64,000 bases of DNA from Zoroaster sp. YZ-2022. Taxonomy: Eukaryota; Echinodermata; Asteroidea; Forcipulatida; Zoroasteridae. Under the pieces are notes generated by a model. That model saw nothing but the letters and a program-made list of their open reading frames with translations, was not told where the DNA came from and searched no databases. Location of the stretch: the NCBI GenBank assembly GCA_029582265.1, contig CM055822.1, positions 434,001 through 498,000 of the forward strand. The letters run 5' to 3'. Within the stretch, counting starts at the first letter, position 1. Every line of letters starts with the position of its first letter. Shown here piece after piece: positions 62,772-64,000 of the stretch. The translations under genes were made by a program, and so were the position numbers.

Positions 62772-62930
62772 ATGTACCGGCGGCGTGGCTTCCTGAACCG
62801 GCGGTGAAGCTGGCTGCACCGGCGGTGAGGCCGCCTGCACCGGCGGTGAGTCTGCCTGTACCGACGGTGAGGCTGCCTGTACCGGCGGTGAGTCTGTCTA
62901 TACCGGCGGTGAGGCTGCCTGTACCGTCGG
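62772..62930 (-). repeat. 21-bp minisatellite between RNase H and integrase
   Basis: About 7 units of CTGTACCGGCGGTGAGGCTGC type, coding QAASPPV-like heptads. Its monomer differs from the 61.2-61.4 kb monomer at only about 3 of 21 positions. Confidence 0.88.
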
Positions 62931-64000
62931 CATGCCACCACGAAGGCGTTCAATTTCGAGCTCGGTACCCTTAGGTATCTCTTTTCCATCTCCGTGTTCA
63001 CAGCTCGAAAAACACTTCCTTGACAAGGCATCGGCATTGCCATGTAGGTTTCCAGGACGATGTTCGATTGCGAAAGTGTAAATACTGAGTTTTTGTAGCC
63101 AGCTGGCCAACTGTCCCTGAGGGTTCTTCACGCCATATAGCCATTTCAATGGTCTATGATCGGTCCTGACACGGAAATGTGCCCCATACAGATAGTGATG
63201 ATATTTCTTAATGAAGAACACCACGGCCAACAGCTCGCGTCTTGTGACACAATAGTTTCTTTCTTGCTTTGTCAGTGACCTGCTGCCATATGATTTCACT
63301 CGCTCCTTGCCTTCCTGCATCTGTGACAACACGGCACCGACTGCGAATCCACTGGCGTCCGTGTCAAGGACAAATTGCTCAGATGGGTCTGGGTATGCCA
63401 ATATTGGGGCGGAAGTCAAACAGTACTTCAACCGCTCAAATGCCTCCTGACACTCCTCTGTCCATTTAAACTGTCGTCCCTTCTCGGTTAGACGGTGTAG
63501 TGGCCTTGCGATTGCGGCAAATCCCTTGACAAACCGTCGGTAGTAGGACACCAGTCCTAGGAAGCTTCGGACATCCGTGACGGTCATCGGCTGAGCCCAT
63601 TCCTGTACTGCACGGACCTTCTCTGGGTCGGTTGTGACTCCCACTGGCGAAACTACATGGCGCAAAAACTCCACCTCCCGTTGAAAGAACTTGCATTTCT
63701 TGGCCTTTAGCTTGAGGTTTGCTTCACGTAGTCTCTGCAGCACTAGACACAGTCTTTGCATGTGCTCCTCAAAGGTCTTTCCAAAGACGATAACGTCGTC
63801 GAGATACAATACTGCTACCTGCCACTGTAACCCAGCCAGCACTCGCTCCATTAGACGTTCGAAGGTCGACGGCGCATTGCAAAGGCCAAACGGCATGGTC
63901 ACGAATTGGTACAGTCCATCCAACTCTTCCCGTGCAAAATGCCGTTTTGGGCCGGTCCTCAGCAGCGACCTTGACCTGCCAGTAGCCGGAGGCCAGGTCA

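Larger units (their letters stand above)
60921..64000 (-). pseudogene. Ty3/Gypsy pol (RT, RNase H, integrase), partial and broken
   Basis: Enters from beyond the right edge. Seen on the minus strand: RT (DLASGYWQVKV near 63990, MPFGLCNAPSTFERLM, YLDD at 63795-63806), RNase H (LDTDASGFAVGAVLSQ, TRRELLAVV, TDHRPLKWL, NADALSR), a 21-bp-repeat linker, integrase zinc domain (GHLGVAKTFSKLC, then CQECQRC), catalytic core (VDIMGPLPVTNRGNKF, HSDQGREF), late core (MIERFNRTIEAMLR) and a GPF/Y-type segment (LTRSWCGPFVVVDKL). It is broken by a frame change near 63945, TAG at 62898-62900 in the repeat linker, TAA at 62154-62156, and a frame change with loss of bases near 62040-62090. An animal LTR retrotransposon, defective here. 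Confidence 0.88.

Overview
The window is animal nuclear DNA, not a microbial chromosome. It is AT-rich, has spliced exons with consensus GT/AG sites, and is dominated by animal-type transposable elements: non-LTR retrotransposons of several clades, a Penelope-like element, a Ty3/Gypsy element, hAT-type and other TIR elements, a tRNA-headed SINE and a protein-primed DNA polymerase fragment. The element mix and the F5/8C (discoidin) gene suggest an invertebrate metazoan, probably marine and possibly a deuterostome. The species cannot be fixed from sequence alone.

Layout. 0-0.6 kb: broken family B DNA polymerase. 1.7-9.4 kb (minus): two decayed LINEs (A and B), a hAT-type MITE inside LINE-B, a 31-bp tandem array, and a ~160-bp segment present twice. 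12.9-14.35 kb: a 1.44-kb hAT-type element with a nested foldback element. 14.9-20.6 kb (minus): four coding exons of a secreted F5/8C-domain protein whose splice phases all agree. A signal-peptide exon at 48.28-48.35 kb fits the same gene in phase, giving a 256-residue model. If that link is right, the ~28-kb first intron holds everything from 20.6 to 48.3 kb: a Penelope-like element, two L2-like LINEs, two large Tx1/L1-like LINEs (C minus, D plus), a SINE, and satellite-type arrays. LINE-D is the freshest large element; its ORF2 is broken by only one visible stop codon.

43-59.6 kb is a duplicated zone. A ~5-kb segment occurs twice, nearly identical, on either side of an exactly 500-base run of N, so either a recent tandem duplication or two haplotypes placed side by side. 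Older, more diverged copies of parts of the unit lie at 43-49 kb.

59.8-64 kb (minus): a paralogue of the last F5/8C exon, with a Ty3/Gypsy element just upstream of it (3' LTR, integrase, RNase H and part of RT in the window).

Only the F5/8C genes look like host protein-coding genes. The rest is transposon sequence, repeats, or DNA in which nothing could be recognised.
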